Virus record (IMG/VR): IMGVR_UViG_3300025669_000156
Location: 1 to 28,689 of that record
Source: a virus
Length of the DNA stretch: 28,689 bases
Strand: one strand, 5' to 3'
Of this stretch, positions 20,535-28,303 are shown one piece after another. Both the position numbers and the translations under genes were made by a program. The notes under the pieces were generated by a model that saw only the letters and a program-made list of their open reading frames with translations, was not told the origin of the DNA and did not search any database. The first letter of the stretch is position 1; the number at the start of each line of letters is the position of its first letter.

Positions 20535-20857
20535 TACTTTTCCCCTCCCCGGTAGTGATGAATCCAAGTTACGACAACCTCGCTCTCTTGGTCAATCTTC
20601 TTGGCCGTATAGGTCACATGGATGTTCATTTGTGCTGAGAACTTCCTACTGCAATCTCCACATTCAAAGTCGGATTCAGCGCCGTCTCTCCAATAATAAC
20701 CAAAAGTATAATCTGAGTCTGACGGATCAACGGTTTCCCCGCAATACGGACAGACAACCTCGCATGTGTATTCGTGGTCAATTTGCTTTGACCTTGCGGC
20801 TTTCTTTGCCGCCCTAGCCTCGTTCGCTTCTGCTTCCAGTGCCTTAATGTTTTTCAT
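20534..20857 (-). CDS. Zinc-ribbon protein, 107 aa
   Basis: The start is ATG at 20855-20857 with GAGGGG ahead. A basic Ala-rich helix (KALEAEANEARAAKKAARSK) leads to VVCPYCGETVDP...FECGDCSRKFS, a CPxC/CxxC zinc ribbon of about 35 residues, then a beta-rich end (IHVTYTAKKIDQESEVVVTW). It probably binds nucleic acid. Confidence 0.68.
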   Translation of the reverse strand: MKNIKALEAEANEARAAKKAARSKQIDHEYTCEVVCPYCGETVDPSDSDYTFGYYWRDGAESDFECGDCSRKFSAQMNIHVTYTAKKIDQESEVVVTWIHHYRGGEK

Positions 20858-21140
20858 CTTTCCCCTCGCTTTCTTTCGACAACGGCCCATATAATACCAT
20901 CACCGCATCTCCTCCACCTTCTTCGCTATCGTCCGCCTCACACACTAGAGGGCAACTACCGCCAATACAGCGGGCATGAACCGGGCAGTTCTCTGAGTCC
21001 CGATCTTCGTTATCAGGATGAGAGCATCCATACCCATTATTGCAATAATAGCCATGTGAAAAATACCAGCAATCCTCGACAAAATACCCGCAACGCTCTG
21101 ACAGCACCCATAAAGTCATTGTTTCACGGTTACCTATCAT
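20844..21140 (-). CDS. Cys-rich protein, 98 aa
   Basis: The start is ATG at 21138-21140, with GAGGGGAGGG directly upstream. At least eight Cys and several His lie between residues 15 and 70 (ERCGYFVEDCWYFSHGYYC, NNGYGCSHP, ENCPVHARCIGGSCPLVC). This suggests a multi-zinc or iron-binding module, or a disulfide-rich fold if exported; no signal peptide is seen. The C-terminus is acidic. Family unknown. Confidence 0.62.
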   Translation of the reverse strand: MIGNRETMTLWVLSERCGYFVEDCWYFSHGYYCNNGYGCSHPDNEDRDSENCPVHARCIGGSCPLVCEADDSEEGGGDAVMVLYGPLSKESEGKDEKH

Positions 21141-21618
21141 CCCTCCCCTCGCTCTCCTGGAGTACGTTCAAAAATATCCCTATCCCATGCAGTATTGCGT
21201 ACTCAACATCCGTTGTATCAAGGTCTGAAGCTGGCAATCTGAAAACCTCTTCTCTGCCCCCGCCTGATACGTTTCTCCAAACCACGAAAGCCCATTCCTT
21301 TTTCTCGCAGTTGTCGCAACAGGCGTCGTTACCGTGAAGCGGGCATGTAGTATATTCATACCCAAAATAGAATCGATATGGCTTGCATCGCAACACAGCA
21401 TAGTCATCTGATAGAAAAGCCTTGCTGTCGCCCCTGGGTCGCACTATGCTCCTTTCGGCAGACTCTAGCAGATTTTCCCGTGAAACTATCTGGGCTTCAA
21501 TCTCTAGCATGTCATCTGTTTTCATTTCCGATAGCTGGCCTTTTAGTTCTCGGATTCTTGCCTTGTCTCCATTCCGCCTATCAATACATTTTTGTAATTC
21601 CGATGTCTTATCCATCAT
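21130..21618 (-). CDS. Coiled-coil protein with Cys/His cluster, 162 aa
   Basis: The start is ATG at 21616-21618, overlapping the upstream stop (AATGATG). The N-terminal ~60 residues form a coiled coil (RIRELKGQLSEMKTDDMLEI, AQIVSRENLLESAERSI). A cluster TTCPLHGNDACCDNCEKKEW follows and probably binds zinc. The C-terminal part is beta-alpha (EVFRLPASDLDTTDVEYAIL). Function unknown. Confidence 0.65.
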   Translation of the reverse strand: MMDKTSELQKCIDRRNGDKARIRELKGQLSEMKTDDMLEIEAQIVSRENLLESAERSIVRPRGDSKAFLSDDYAVLRCKPYRFYFGYEYTTCPLHGNDACCDNCEKKEWAFVVWRNVSGGGREEVFRLPASDLDTTDVEYAILHGIGIFLNVLQESEGRDDR

Positions 21619-22309
21619 TCCCTTCCGGCCATTCCTGAATCACTTCAGGGTAGCCATAATTCGATTTCACCCACACCGGCACGTTATATTCCCGCGCAGC
21701 TTCAATCAACATGTCCGCCCACTCCCTCGGTGGCTTCTTTGCACCGCGTCGTGAGTCTGCGCCGATGATGATCCAGTGAAGGTATTTATTAGCATACAGT
21801 ACGCCACTTGTTGGTTCAGAAAGTAACGGCTCGAATGAAATAAACCGCGTTCTATCCATGTCCGCGCCCCATATCAGATCTGTAGCGCTTCTTTTAGTAA
21901 ATGGCAATCCGTCCCAAGTCGTTCCTAGCCAGCAATTTTCAGGAAAACGGAACTTAACATATCTCCCCGGTTTCTTGGTTAGAAACTGGAACACATGTTG
22001 CGGGTTCTTTTTCGCCACATCTATGATCCGTTTTATCCATTCGTCTGGTATCTCTTTGGCAAAAATGTCAATCGTCGAGCAGACGAAAATCCTCGACGGC
22101 TTCTTTGGCATACCGCAGTTGAGTGTCTTTTTGTCCAGCCGGATAGTCGGGTCTAGCTTGAACCGCTTGTATATCGCCCGTGCGTAACAATACGATTCAC
22201 CTTGCGGGTCTTTGCAGTCATGCGGACACATGCCCTTGATAGGATTCCATGTACGTTCACACCAACCAATTCCGCCTTCGCTTTCTGGTTTTTGTTTATT
22301 CATACCCAT
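21608..22309 (-). CDS. DUF5131 / phage Gp37-Gp68-family protein
   Basis: The product is 233 aa. The start is ATG at 22307-22309 with GGGGAG 7 nt upstream; ATG two codons later is also possible. The signature is WCERTWNPIKGMCPHDCKDP then GESYCYARAIYKRFK, with the Cys set CxxxC...CYA. It continues with PSRIFVCSTIDIFAKEIPDE, VFQFLTKKPGRY, NCWLGTTW, RFISFEPLLS and WIIIGADSRRGAKK. This is the widespread phage/mobile-element DUF5131 family, thought to be radical-SAM-like because of its Cys arrangement and TIM-barrel-like strands. The biochemical role is not established. Confidence 0.85.
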   Translation of the reverse strand: MGMNKQKPESEGGIGWCERTWNPIKGMCPHDCKDPQGESYCYARAIYKRFKLDPTIRLDKKTLNCGMPKKPSRIFVCSTIDIFAKEIPDEWIKRIIDVAKKNPQHVFQFLTKKPGRYVKFRFPENCWLGTTWDGLPFTKRSATDLIWGADMDRTRFISFEPLLSEPTSGVLYANKYLHWIIIGADSRRGAKKPPREWADMLIEAAREYNVPVWVKSNYGYPEVIQEWPEGNDG

Positions 22310-22547
22310 CCTGCCACTCCCCTTTCTCTGGATAATCAATCGTACCATCCATGTCTTTCACAAATGGGTATGTCTCCGGGCCGCCAGTCTTGCTATTCTC
22401 GATAGTGATATTCTTCTCCACAGTATCGACTTCGACAAGCTGATGGGTATCAATACCGTAAACATCCAACGTCAGATCAACCTGTTCGGCTTGCTGTCGG
22501 CTCAGAATAAAACAGCCCATAATGTATTCGATACAGTATCTAGCCAT
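22296..22547 (-). CDS. Hypothetical protein, 83 aa
   Basis: The start is ATG at 22545-22547 after AAAGGGGAGTGATAGG. The small soluble protein has a beta-rich middle (QVDLTLDVYGIDTHQLVEVD, EKNITIENSKTGG). No family recognised. It overlaps the DUF5131 gene start by 14 nt. Confidence 0.63.
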   Translation of the reverse strand: MARYCIEYIMGCFILSRQQAEQVDLTLDVYGIDTHQLVEVDTVEKNITIENSKTGGPETYPFVKDMDGTIDYPEKGEWQDGYE

Positions 22548-22551
22548 CCTA

Positions 22552-22737
22552 TCACTCCCCTTTCGTTGGCTTGTATCCCTCGAATTCAGGACATTCCCAA
22601 ACCGGAGTTACTAAATCATGCTCAACGCAAATCGCATATAGCTTGTTGGCTATTGGGCAGTTGCGCTCCCTGTCACTCGGCGCAAATATATCCGGCCTCG
22701 CATTGGTGGCATACAACCGTCCATTCAGAACCATCAT
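22552..22737 (-). CDS. Small Cys-containing protein, 61 aa
   Basis: The start is ATG at 22735-22737 after AAAAGGG, overlapping the end of the upstream gene by 65 nt. It has a few dispersed Cys and His (RNCPIANKLYAICVEHDLVT, VWECPEFEGYKP) that may bind a metal. The long overlap lowers confidence in the exact start. Confidence 0.52.
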   Translation of the reverse strand: MMVLNGRLYATNARPDIFAPSDRERNCPIANKLYAICVEHDLVTPVWECPEFEGYKPTKGE

Positions 22738-23137
22738 ACGTCAACCCTTTTGGCTCGGTAGCAAAAGTACGTCGCTGATCAATTTCCGACATGGCTAACC
22801 ATATACTCCTTTTTTCTTTCTTCTTTTGTAGCTCTACTCGCTCTGACTCTAATGCCTTTATGTTGGTTCTAATACCCTCGCGACATACACGAAAAACATC
22901 TTCCGGTTGTATATAAGTTTGCTCTAAAACGCCTGCAAGATGCCCAAGTGAACATGCAGAACCACCTACCAACCCATACGACATTCTCTGTACAATAACG
23001 CGCTCTGAGCTGCCCCGCGCATCGGGGTTAAGGCTATGCACCATACCCACCTGCACTAGCGGCCATTCCGTTGCACTCGGCCGTTGGTCTATCCAATATA
23101 TTATTTGTCCTACTTTGAACTCGCTATAATCCATCAT
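22673..23137 (-). CDS. Hypothetical protein, paralogue of the 18300-18842 product
   Basis: The product is 154 aa. The start is ATG at 23135-23137 with GGAGGT 4 nt upstream. The N-terminal beta-module has EFKVGQIIYWIDQRPSATEW. A hinge (YIQPEDVFRVCREGIR) leads to a basic coiled coil (TNIKALESERVELQKKKEKR), and the C-terminus has CHQCEAGYIC (CxxC). The first two parts mirror the architecture of the 18300-18842 product. Function unknown. Confidence 0.66.
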   Translation of the reverse strand: MMDYSEFKVGQIIYWIDQRPSATEWPLVQVGMVHSLNPDARGSSERVIVQRMSYGLVGGSACSLGHLAGVLEQTYIQPEDVFRVCREGIRTNIKALESERVELQKKKEKRSIWLAMSEIDQRRTFATEPKGLTYDGSEWTVVCHQCEAGYICAE

Positions 23138-23178
23138 AATTACCTCCATCGAATTCCCGGCGGCGGGCAGGTGACTCT

Positions 23179-23433
23179 TTACAGCCCCAAATATACGCCT
23201 ACAAGCACATACCCGCCCAGATTCGCAGCCCAATCACCAAACGGCCTATAGCTTTTATCTGCCCGATAATTCGCCCACGTCTTAAACACCTGCGCCACTA
23301 TCATAGCCGGAAGGCAAATATATATCGGCAACCATTTTGCAAAAAACACTATACCGAAAAACGTCATTGATATATGCAGCAGCTTGTCGTAATGCCGCGG
23401 CAATGCTGATAATAATTTGACCAAGTGTTTCAC
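23179..23433 (-). CDS. Small membrane protein with DKxxH and DxxAN motifs, 84 aa
   Basis: GTG at 23431-23433 is the longest start. TTG at 23422-23424 better fits the SD AAAGGGGGTGA. It has about three hydrophobic segments (ISMTFFGIVFFAKWLPIYIC, LPAMIVAQVFKTW, LGGYVLVGVYLGL). It starts near HYDKLLHIS and has RPFGDWAANLGG, an arrangement reminiscent of DUF2279/VanZ-like small membrane proteins. Function unknown; a holin is possible but unsupported. Confidence 0.62.
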   Translation of the reverse strand: MKHLVKLLSALPRHYDKLLHISMTFFGIVFFAKWLPIYICLPAMIVAQVFKTWANYRADKSYRPFGDWAANLGGYVLVGVYLGL

Positions 23434-23439
23434 CCCCTT

Positions 23440-23640
23440 TCAGTACCCCACATATTCAGCAGCCACCTTGACCGCGGCTTCGTAGTCAAAGTCGCCATAT
23501 CCCCACTCATCCTGCAAGTCGCGAATGACCACCACGGCCGCGTTGTAATCGCGCGTCTGGCCTGTGCCTGAGTGGACGCCCGCAGCTTCTAGTTCGCGCC
23601 GGACAGCCTCGGCGAGAGTCATCTGAGTCGCTACCGCCAT
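23440..23640 (-). CDS. Hypothetical protein, 66 aa
   Basis: The start is ATG at 23638-23640 after GGGGGTATCGG, overlapping the dnaB stop by 10 nt. It is a soluble helical protein (MTLAEAVRRELEAAGVHSG, NAAVVVIRDLQDEWGYGDFD, AAVKVAAEYVGY). It may accompany the helicase by position. Family not recognised. Confidence 0.62.
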   Translation of the reverse strand: MAVATQMTLAEAVRRELEAAGVHSGTGQTRDYNAAVVVIRDLQDEWGYGDFDYEAAVKVAAEYVGY

Positions 23641-24998
23641 TCCGATACCCCCAATTCGTGAAAGCGCATGTGCGCGGCATCAAAGCCTAGTTTCTCTACC
23701 CCTTTTGGGCCACTGCGCTGCTTCCCAATAATAACCTCTGTTGTCATGTCTTTAAGGCTTTTGTCATAATACCAGTCGCCATATAGGAACATTACCAAAT
23801 CAGCGTCTTGCTCAATCGCGCCGGATTCGCGCAAGTCAGATAACTGCGGTCGCTTGTCCGGCCTTCCTTCTGGGCCACGGCTCAACTGAGACAGGGCGAT
23901 AATCGGTATATCGAACTCAACGGCCATCCGTTTAAGTTCGCGCGTTATTGAACTCATATCCTGAGTCCTGTTTTCGCTACGATTATCAGACGCCATCAAC
24001 TGGAGGTGATCCACATATACCGCATCAATCTCGTGTTTCATTTTCATGCGCCTGATTATCGACTGCATCAAACGCGGGGATAAGCTTTCTTTGAACCTTG
24101 AAACGGGATATATAGGCGCGGCTGATAATACTTCCCGCGCGTCATGGACATCGCTCCATTTTTCCGATACCAAACACCCTGATCGTAAACGCTGCAAGTC
24201 TACATTTGCAACATCGGCAATCATGCGCTCTGCAAAGGAAATCTGCGAGGTTTCTAAACAAAAAGGCAAAACGCCTTTCGGATCAGGTCGGTCAATGCAG
24301 GTATGTCGAATGTTGTTTTGCATCAGTGTACTTTTCCCCATTCCGGGCCTGGCGGCTATGATAATCAAGTCGCCTGATACATATCCCAGAGTCAGTGCAT
24401 CCAACTTTGGAAACCCCGTTGATAATCCCAAAAGCTCTCCGGGATTGTCATGCACGCGCTGTAAGTGCCTCATTGTCCTTACCATGACATCGGACATTTC
24501 TGGCGATTCGTCATCTTCCATCGTATTCAATGACAGAAGACCAGCTTCCGCGCTTGCTATCGTTTCATCAATCGGGATCGTCCTGTCTCTTGCGTCCTGA
24601 TACATCTGTGCCGATATACGCGCCGCCTTGCGTCTCTGTGCTTCAGCCCTAACCATTTCAGCGTAATATTCCACATTCGCCGCTGACGGCGTACTGTCAA
24701 TCATCTCGTCAACATATAACACACCACCAATACGCTCAAGGTCTCCTGCCCCATCAAGCGCGTGTACAACAGTCAATAAGTCAGAAGGCTGCCCCGCGTC
24801 AAACAACCCCATAATCGCGCGATATATCTTTATGTGCGCCTCGCGATAGAACTGCTCTGCTCCGTTTATGCCGAGAACGGCCACCACGTCAGCTATAGCT
24901 TGATTGCTTTCGTTCCCTAGCATCATCGCGCCGAGAACCGCTCTCTCAGCGTCTATATTCATCGACGGCACTCTATCGAGGTCAAGCCCGATACTCAT
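23631..24998 (-). CDS. dnaB: Replicative DNA helicase, DnaB family
   Basis: The product is 455 aa, a full-length DnaB. The N-terminal primase-interacting domain (NIDAERAVLGAMML, FYREAHIKIYRAI) spans ~15-110. A linker helix leads to the RecA-fold ATPase: RPGMGKST Walker A (217-224), the YVDHLQL Walker B region (328-334), IIALSQLSRGPEGRPDKRPQ, LRESGAIEQDADLVMFLY and the C-terminal GKQRSGPKG. The hexamer unwinds DNA at the phage fork and loads with primase. The start ATG overlaps the upstream stop (ATGA). Unlike many phage dnaB genes, this copy has no intein; the intein in this window is in the neighbouring helicase. Confidence 0.96.
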   Translation of the reverse strand: MSIGLDLDRVPSMNIDAERAVLGAMMLGNESNQAIADVVAVLGINGAEQFYREAHIKIYRAIMGLFDAGQPSDLLTVVHALDGAGDLERIGGVLYVDEMIDSTPSAANVEYYAEMVRAEAQRRKAARISAQMYQDARDRTIPIDETIASAEAGLLSLNTMEDDESPEMSDVMVRTMRHLQRVHDNPGELLGLSTGFPKLDALTLGYVSGDLIIIAARPGMGKSTLMQNNIRHTCIDRPDPKGVLPFCLETSQISFAERMIADVANVDLQRLRSGCLVSEKWSDVHDAREVLSAAPIYPVSRFKESLSPRLMQSIIRRMKMKHEIDAVYVDHLQLMASDNRSENRTQDMSSITRELKRMAVEFDIPIIALSQLSRGPEGRPDKRPQLSDLRESGAIEQDADLVMFLYGDWYYDKSLKDMTTEVIIGKQRSGPKGVEKLGFDAAHMRFHELGVSEWR

Positions 24999-27900
24999 TT
25001 CACTACCCCCGTTGCGCTCGACTTGACATCGCTATTAAACAAGGAATTCTGCCTATTGTCTATTTCGGCAGCTTGAAGATTCCTGAGCGCAACATCAAAA
25101 TACTCCCGCTTGAGTTCGATACCCACGAAGCGGCGACCCATCTTGATTGACTGATACCCCTCACTCCCAATCCCCGCAAATGGTGATAATACTACATCGC
25201 CCGGATTCGAGTATAGCCTGAGCAAATCCCGGATCGTGTCAAGCTGTAATGCCGATATGTGCCGTTCATCGTTTTCAGGTTTAATCGTATTTAATGTGTT
25301 TGTCTGGCGTATGTGCCACCATACAGGTGATGCTACTTTCGCCCATTCATCGACGGGAAAGTCGTTGTCGGTATGGGTTATGCGTTCTAAGTTTTCTCCG
25401 GGCTTCCGCATTATCAAAACGTAGTCAGGCATTCCAACACGACATCGGCCTGAGTCCTTCTTCAACTGCCGATGTAGCAAAACATGGGTTTTCGTCCTCA
25501 CGACTTCAATCACCGGACTTTTCCAAATAGTAATCCTTGAGTAGTAGATAAATCCGACATCCTGCATTACTTGCCGCAGCATAGCGGGGAAGTCCTTTAA
25601 TCCAACATAATTATCGCGCCCTAGCATAGCCGGTATGTCCATGCAATGCAGAGCTACTGACCGACCGGGCATCATCACTCGATATAATTCACTTGCTAGA
25701 AACTTAAAATTGACCACGAATTCATCTTCGTCTGTCACGTTTGCCATATCTCTTTTAGAATCTGAGAAAACGTATAATGACGCAAACGGCGGAGAGAAGA
25801 TGGAAAAGTGTATTGACTCATCGGCAATAGTTTTAATCTCTTCCACGCAGTCACCGTAAATCATCTTCCAGCCGCCCTGCTCTTTCACTGTGCTGATATA
25901 CTGTTCATCCATCTGGCTCTTATCCTTTCCCAGTTCCTTTCTGAAATGCCTCAACCCGCTTGCTACTGCTTGCTCAAACATCTCTTTGAATCTCGCTTCC
26001 TTGCCTTCGATATTCTGCTTGATGCTGATTTCCCTATCCGCTGTCACGATATGCACATCAACGGGCTTCTCCTGTCCGAATCGCCAGCATCGACGAGTCG
26101 CCTGATAGAACTGCTCAAACGAATCAGAAAGGCCGACGAAAGCCATATTGTAACATATCTGCCAATTCATCCCAAATCCGGCTATGCTCGGCTTCGTTAC
26201 CAGCCGCTTGATCTCGCCAGTAGCGAAAGCTTCCAACGCCCACTCCTTATGCTCTGACTTATCCGACCCCTTCACTTCCACCGCGCCGTCAATGGCTTCT
26301 GTCAGATATTTCGATTCATCGTTTAGGTTACACCAGATGACCCATGACTCATCCGCTGGCCGCTGATTGATTATATCCGCTGTATAGTCAGTCCGGTCTC
26401 TAATCGTGTCACGCTTTGCCGACCTGCGCTCATTCAAAGTCAACGCTGGCATGTGGAAAAGCATATCTGACGGCGGCTCGGTTGACTCAATAACGTGTTC
26501 GATATATCGGATCGCCGGTAGCTGAAAGAGCTTATTATCATACCCATACTGACCCGGAGAACGCATCAGTATCCCCCACGTCGCCAGCCATCGCCAGAAT
26601 TCATCTTGCGCATGACCCTTCAACCGCCACGATGCGGAATGACTGGCATCGTTGACAAAGAATTTCGCCAGCATTTCAGAGTATGAACAGATGTTGAGAA
26701 ACTCTGCATGGTTTCCAAGCTCCATGTAATCGTTGGGGGCCGGAGTCGCTGTGCAACAGAGCTTATATGGTATGTCTGCCGCCCCTTCCGTTATCGCTTG
26801 CCGAAACTTCCCAGAAAAGCTTTTGAGAATACTCGACTCGTCTAACACGATCCCCGAGAACTGCATTAAATCGAACTTGTGCAACATCTCATAATTCGTG
26901 ATGTTGACCCCGTCAGTCGTCCCCGACTGCTCTCGGCAGATGTTGACTTCAATATCAAACTTCTGACCTTCACGCACGGTCTGCTTTGATACTGCCAGCG
27001 GAGCGAATATCAACACCGGAGCGTCAGTATGTTCGATAACATGACGCGCCCATTCAAGTTGGATTGGCGTGTTATGCGTAACTATAAAATGCTCAGCAAC
27101 ATAGCTTTGGTCTGGACTATCCACTGATATACATATAGTCTTTTGCTGGCCTTCATATTCAATCCTGTCTATCCAACGGCCATTATCTCTGGGATTAGGG
27201 TTCCACTTCTTAGCCTTATACTCGACCCAGAATGGATTATATGTTTTCAAAGAAAACGTTACCGTATAGCAATCTCTATGCCGCTTTCCTTGAAACATTC
27301 CCTTTTTCATGCTCAACGTAGGAATGCCACCTAATGATCTGACCAAAAACATGACATTATTGGCTAGTTGCTTACTAACAGTATAGTATTGGCTTGTGCC
27401 ATAATCCATTATATATCCGTCAGTATCCATCAGCCCTTGCAGCAGCATGATTCTGAATTCTGTTGAAGAGTGCACCAGGAAATCATTTGGAATAAACTTC
27501 TCATGGCTCAATTTGCCATACAATCCTAAATCAATGAATTCCTGTCGGAACGGATGCCTTTTATTCCCAGTACAGCCAGAGTGTATTCTATAATCATATA
27601 AGCTTCCTTTCTTTTTGATGAGTGCCATATCATACGGTAGCTCACATCTAACTCTTTGGAGAATACTCTGGTCTGCACTGGAAATACAAATATTTCCTTT
27701 CAAATATCCATCCCCTAGCAATGCACCCATTACATAAGGGGAAATCAGGCCATCATAATAACCGGCAAAGGCAACTGGATTCACGACGGGAATATCATAA
27801 TTTCTTGATTTGCCATCTGCACCGTATCTTAGATTCCCGCATTTCAATAAATCATCCGTAGACATAACTCTCCACTTCTTGTTTCTCTGTCTATCATTGT

Positions 27901-28303
27901 TTGTTCTTACAATGTGAAGATGATCAATATCTACTACATAAGATACTCCATCACTAAAATGGAATCGATACGTGGCAAGTTCCTGCTTAGGATAAACACC
28001 TGACACATTATATGCTTTGCCATCACTGGCAATCACCTTGCATCCAACAGTCAGGCTTTCTATGTTTACATACCCAGTGGGAGTTAATATCTGGCTTCCA
28101 TATGGCTGACCTTTTCCTGTACCGCAATCGAGAAATAACGCCGCTCTTCCCTTTCTTAACGCCCATTTGAGTATGTCGCTCTGGAACTCATAGAGCATGG
28201 GGTTAATCTCTAGTGACGGTTCAAATCCACTATCGACTCTATGCTGTATTTTATTATTCAGGAATTCAAGATAACTGTCATTTCTCTCCGGTATTGCACT
28301 CAT
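24995..28303 (-). CDS. SNF2-type helicase-DNA methyltransferase fusion with intein
   Basis: The product is 1102 aa. The start is ATG after GGGGGG, overlapping the upstream stop. Residues 1-64 and 412-~800 form an SF2/SNF2 ATPase: FLDCGTGK|T (Walker A, split by an intein), VLDESS (486-491, Walker B), CTATPAPNDY (517-526), and FYQATRRCWRFGQEKP (732-747, motif VI with arginine fingers). Residues ~810-1102 are a DNA methyltransferase with IYGDCVEEI, FSPPF (836-840, of the SPPY/F kind typical of N4-cytosine enzymes) and SPFAGIGSEG (1040-1049, AdoMet site). Such fusions in phages probably couple translocation on DNA to base methylation. The intein occupies 65-411. Without the intein the protein would be 755 aa. 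Confidence 0.93.
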   Translation of the reverse strand: MSAIPERNDSYLEFLNNKIQHRVDSGFEPSLEINPMLYEFQSDILKWALRKGRAALFLDCGTGKGQPYGSQILTPTGYVNIESLTVGCKVIASDGKAYNVSGVYPKQELATYRFHFSDGVSYVVDIDHLHIVRTNNDRQRNKKWRVMSTDDLLKCGNLRYGADGKSRNYDIPVVNPVAFAGYYDGLISPYVMGALLGDGYLKGNICISSADQSILQRVRCELPYDMALIKKKGSLYDYRIHSGCTGNKRHPFRQEFIDLGLYGKLSHEKFIPNDFLVHSSTEFRIMLLQGLMDTDGYIMDYGTSQYYTVSKQLANNVMFLVRSLGGIPTLSMKKGMFQGKRHRDCYTVTFSLKTYNPFWVEYKAKKWNPNPRDNGRWIDRIEYEGQQKTICISVDSPDQSYVAEHFIVTHNTPIQLEWARHVIEHTDAPVLIFAPLAVSKQTVREGQKFDIEVNICREQSGTTDGVNITNYEMLHKFDLMQFSGIVLDESSILKSFSGKFRQAITEGAADIPYKLCCTATPAPNDYMELGNHAEFLNICSYSEMLAKFFVNDASHSASWRLKGHAQDEFWRWLATWGILMRSPGQYGYDNKLFQLPAIRYIEHVIESTEPPSDMLFHMPALTLNERRSAKRDTIRDRTDYTADIINQRPADESWVIWCNLNDESKYLTEAIDGAVEVKGSDKSEHKEWALEAFATGEIKRLVTKPSIAGFGMNWQICYNMAFVGLSDSFEQFYQATRRCWRFGQEKPVDVHIVTADREISIKQNIEGKEARFKEMFEQAVASGLRHFRKELGKDKSQMDEQYISTVKEQGGWKMIYGDCVEEIKTIADESIHFSIFSPPFASLYVFSDSKRDMANVTDEDEFVVNFKFLASELYRVMMPGRSVALHCMDIPAMLGRDNYVGLKDFPAMLRQVMQDVGFIYYSRITIWKSPVIEVVRTKTHVLLHRQLKKDSGRCRVGMPDYVLIMRKPGENLERITHTDNDFPVDEWAKVASPVWWHIRQTNTLNTIKPENDERHISALQLDTIRDLLRLYSNPGDVVLSPFAGIGSEGYQSIKMGRRFVGIELKREYFDVALRNLQAAEIDNRQNSLFNSDVKSSATGVVK
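27071..28111 (-). mobile_element. Intein with LAGLIDADG endonuclease, class-3-like, Gly at position 1
   Basis: The intein is 347 residues and interrupts the Walker A motif as GTGK|intein|TP. It opens GQPYGSQILTPTGYVNIESL, with Gly instead of Cys/Ser at position 1. It has a block B-like segment (VSYVVDIDHLHIV), two LAGLIDADG motifs (VMGALLGDGY at 127-136, LQGLMDTDGY at 224-233), a block F-like TICISVDSPDQSYVAEHFI with Cys at 327, and ends VTHN before Thr+1. Cys in block F and Thr before the final His-Asn match class 3 inteins, which use the block F Cys as first nucleophile. The usual block B Trp appears to be His (DHLHIV). Confidence 0.88.
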
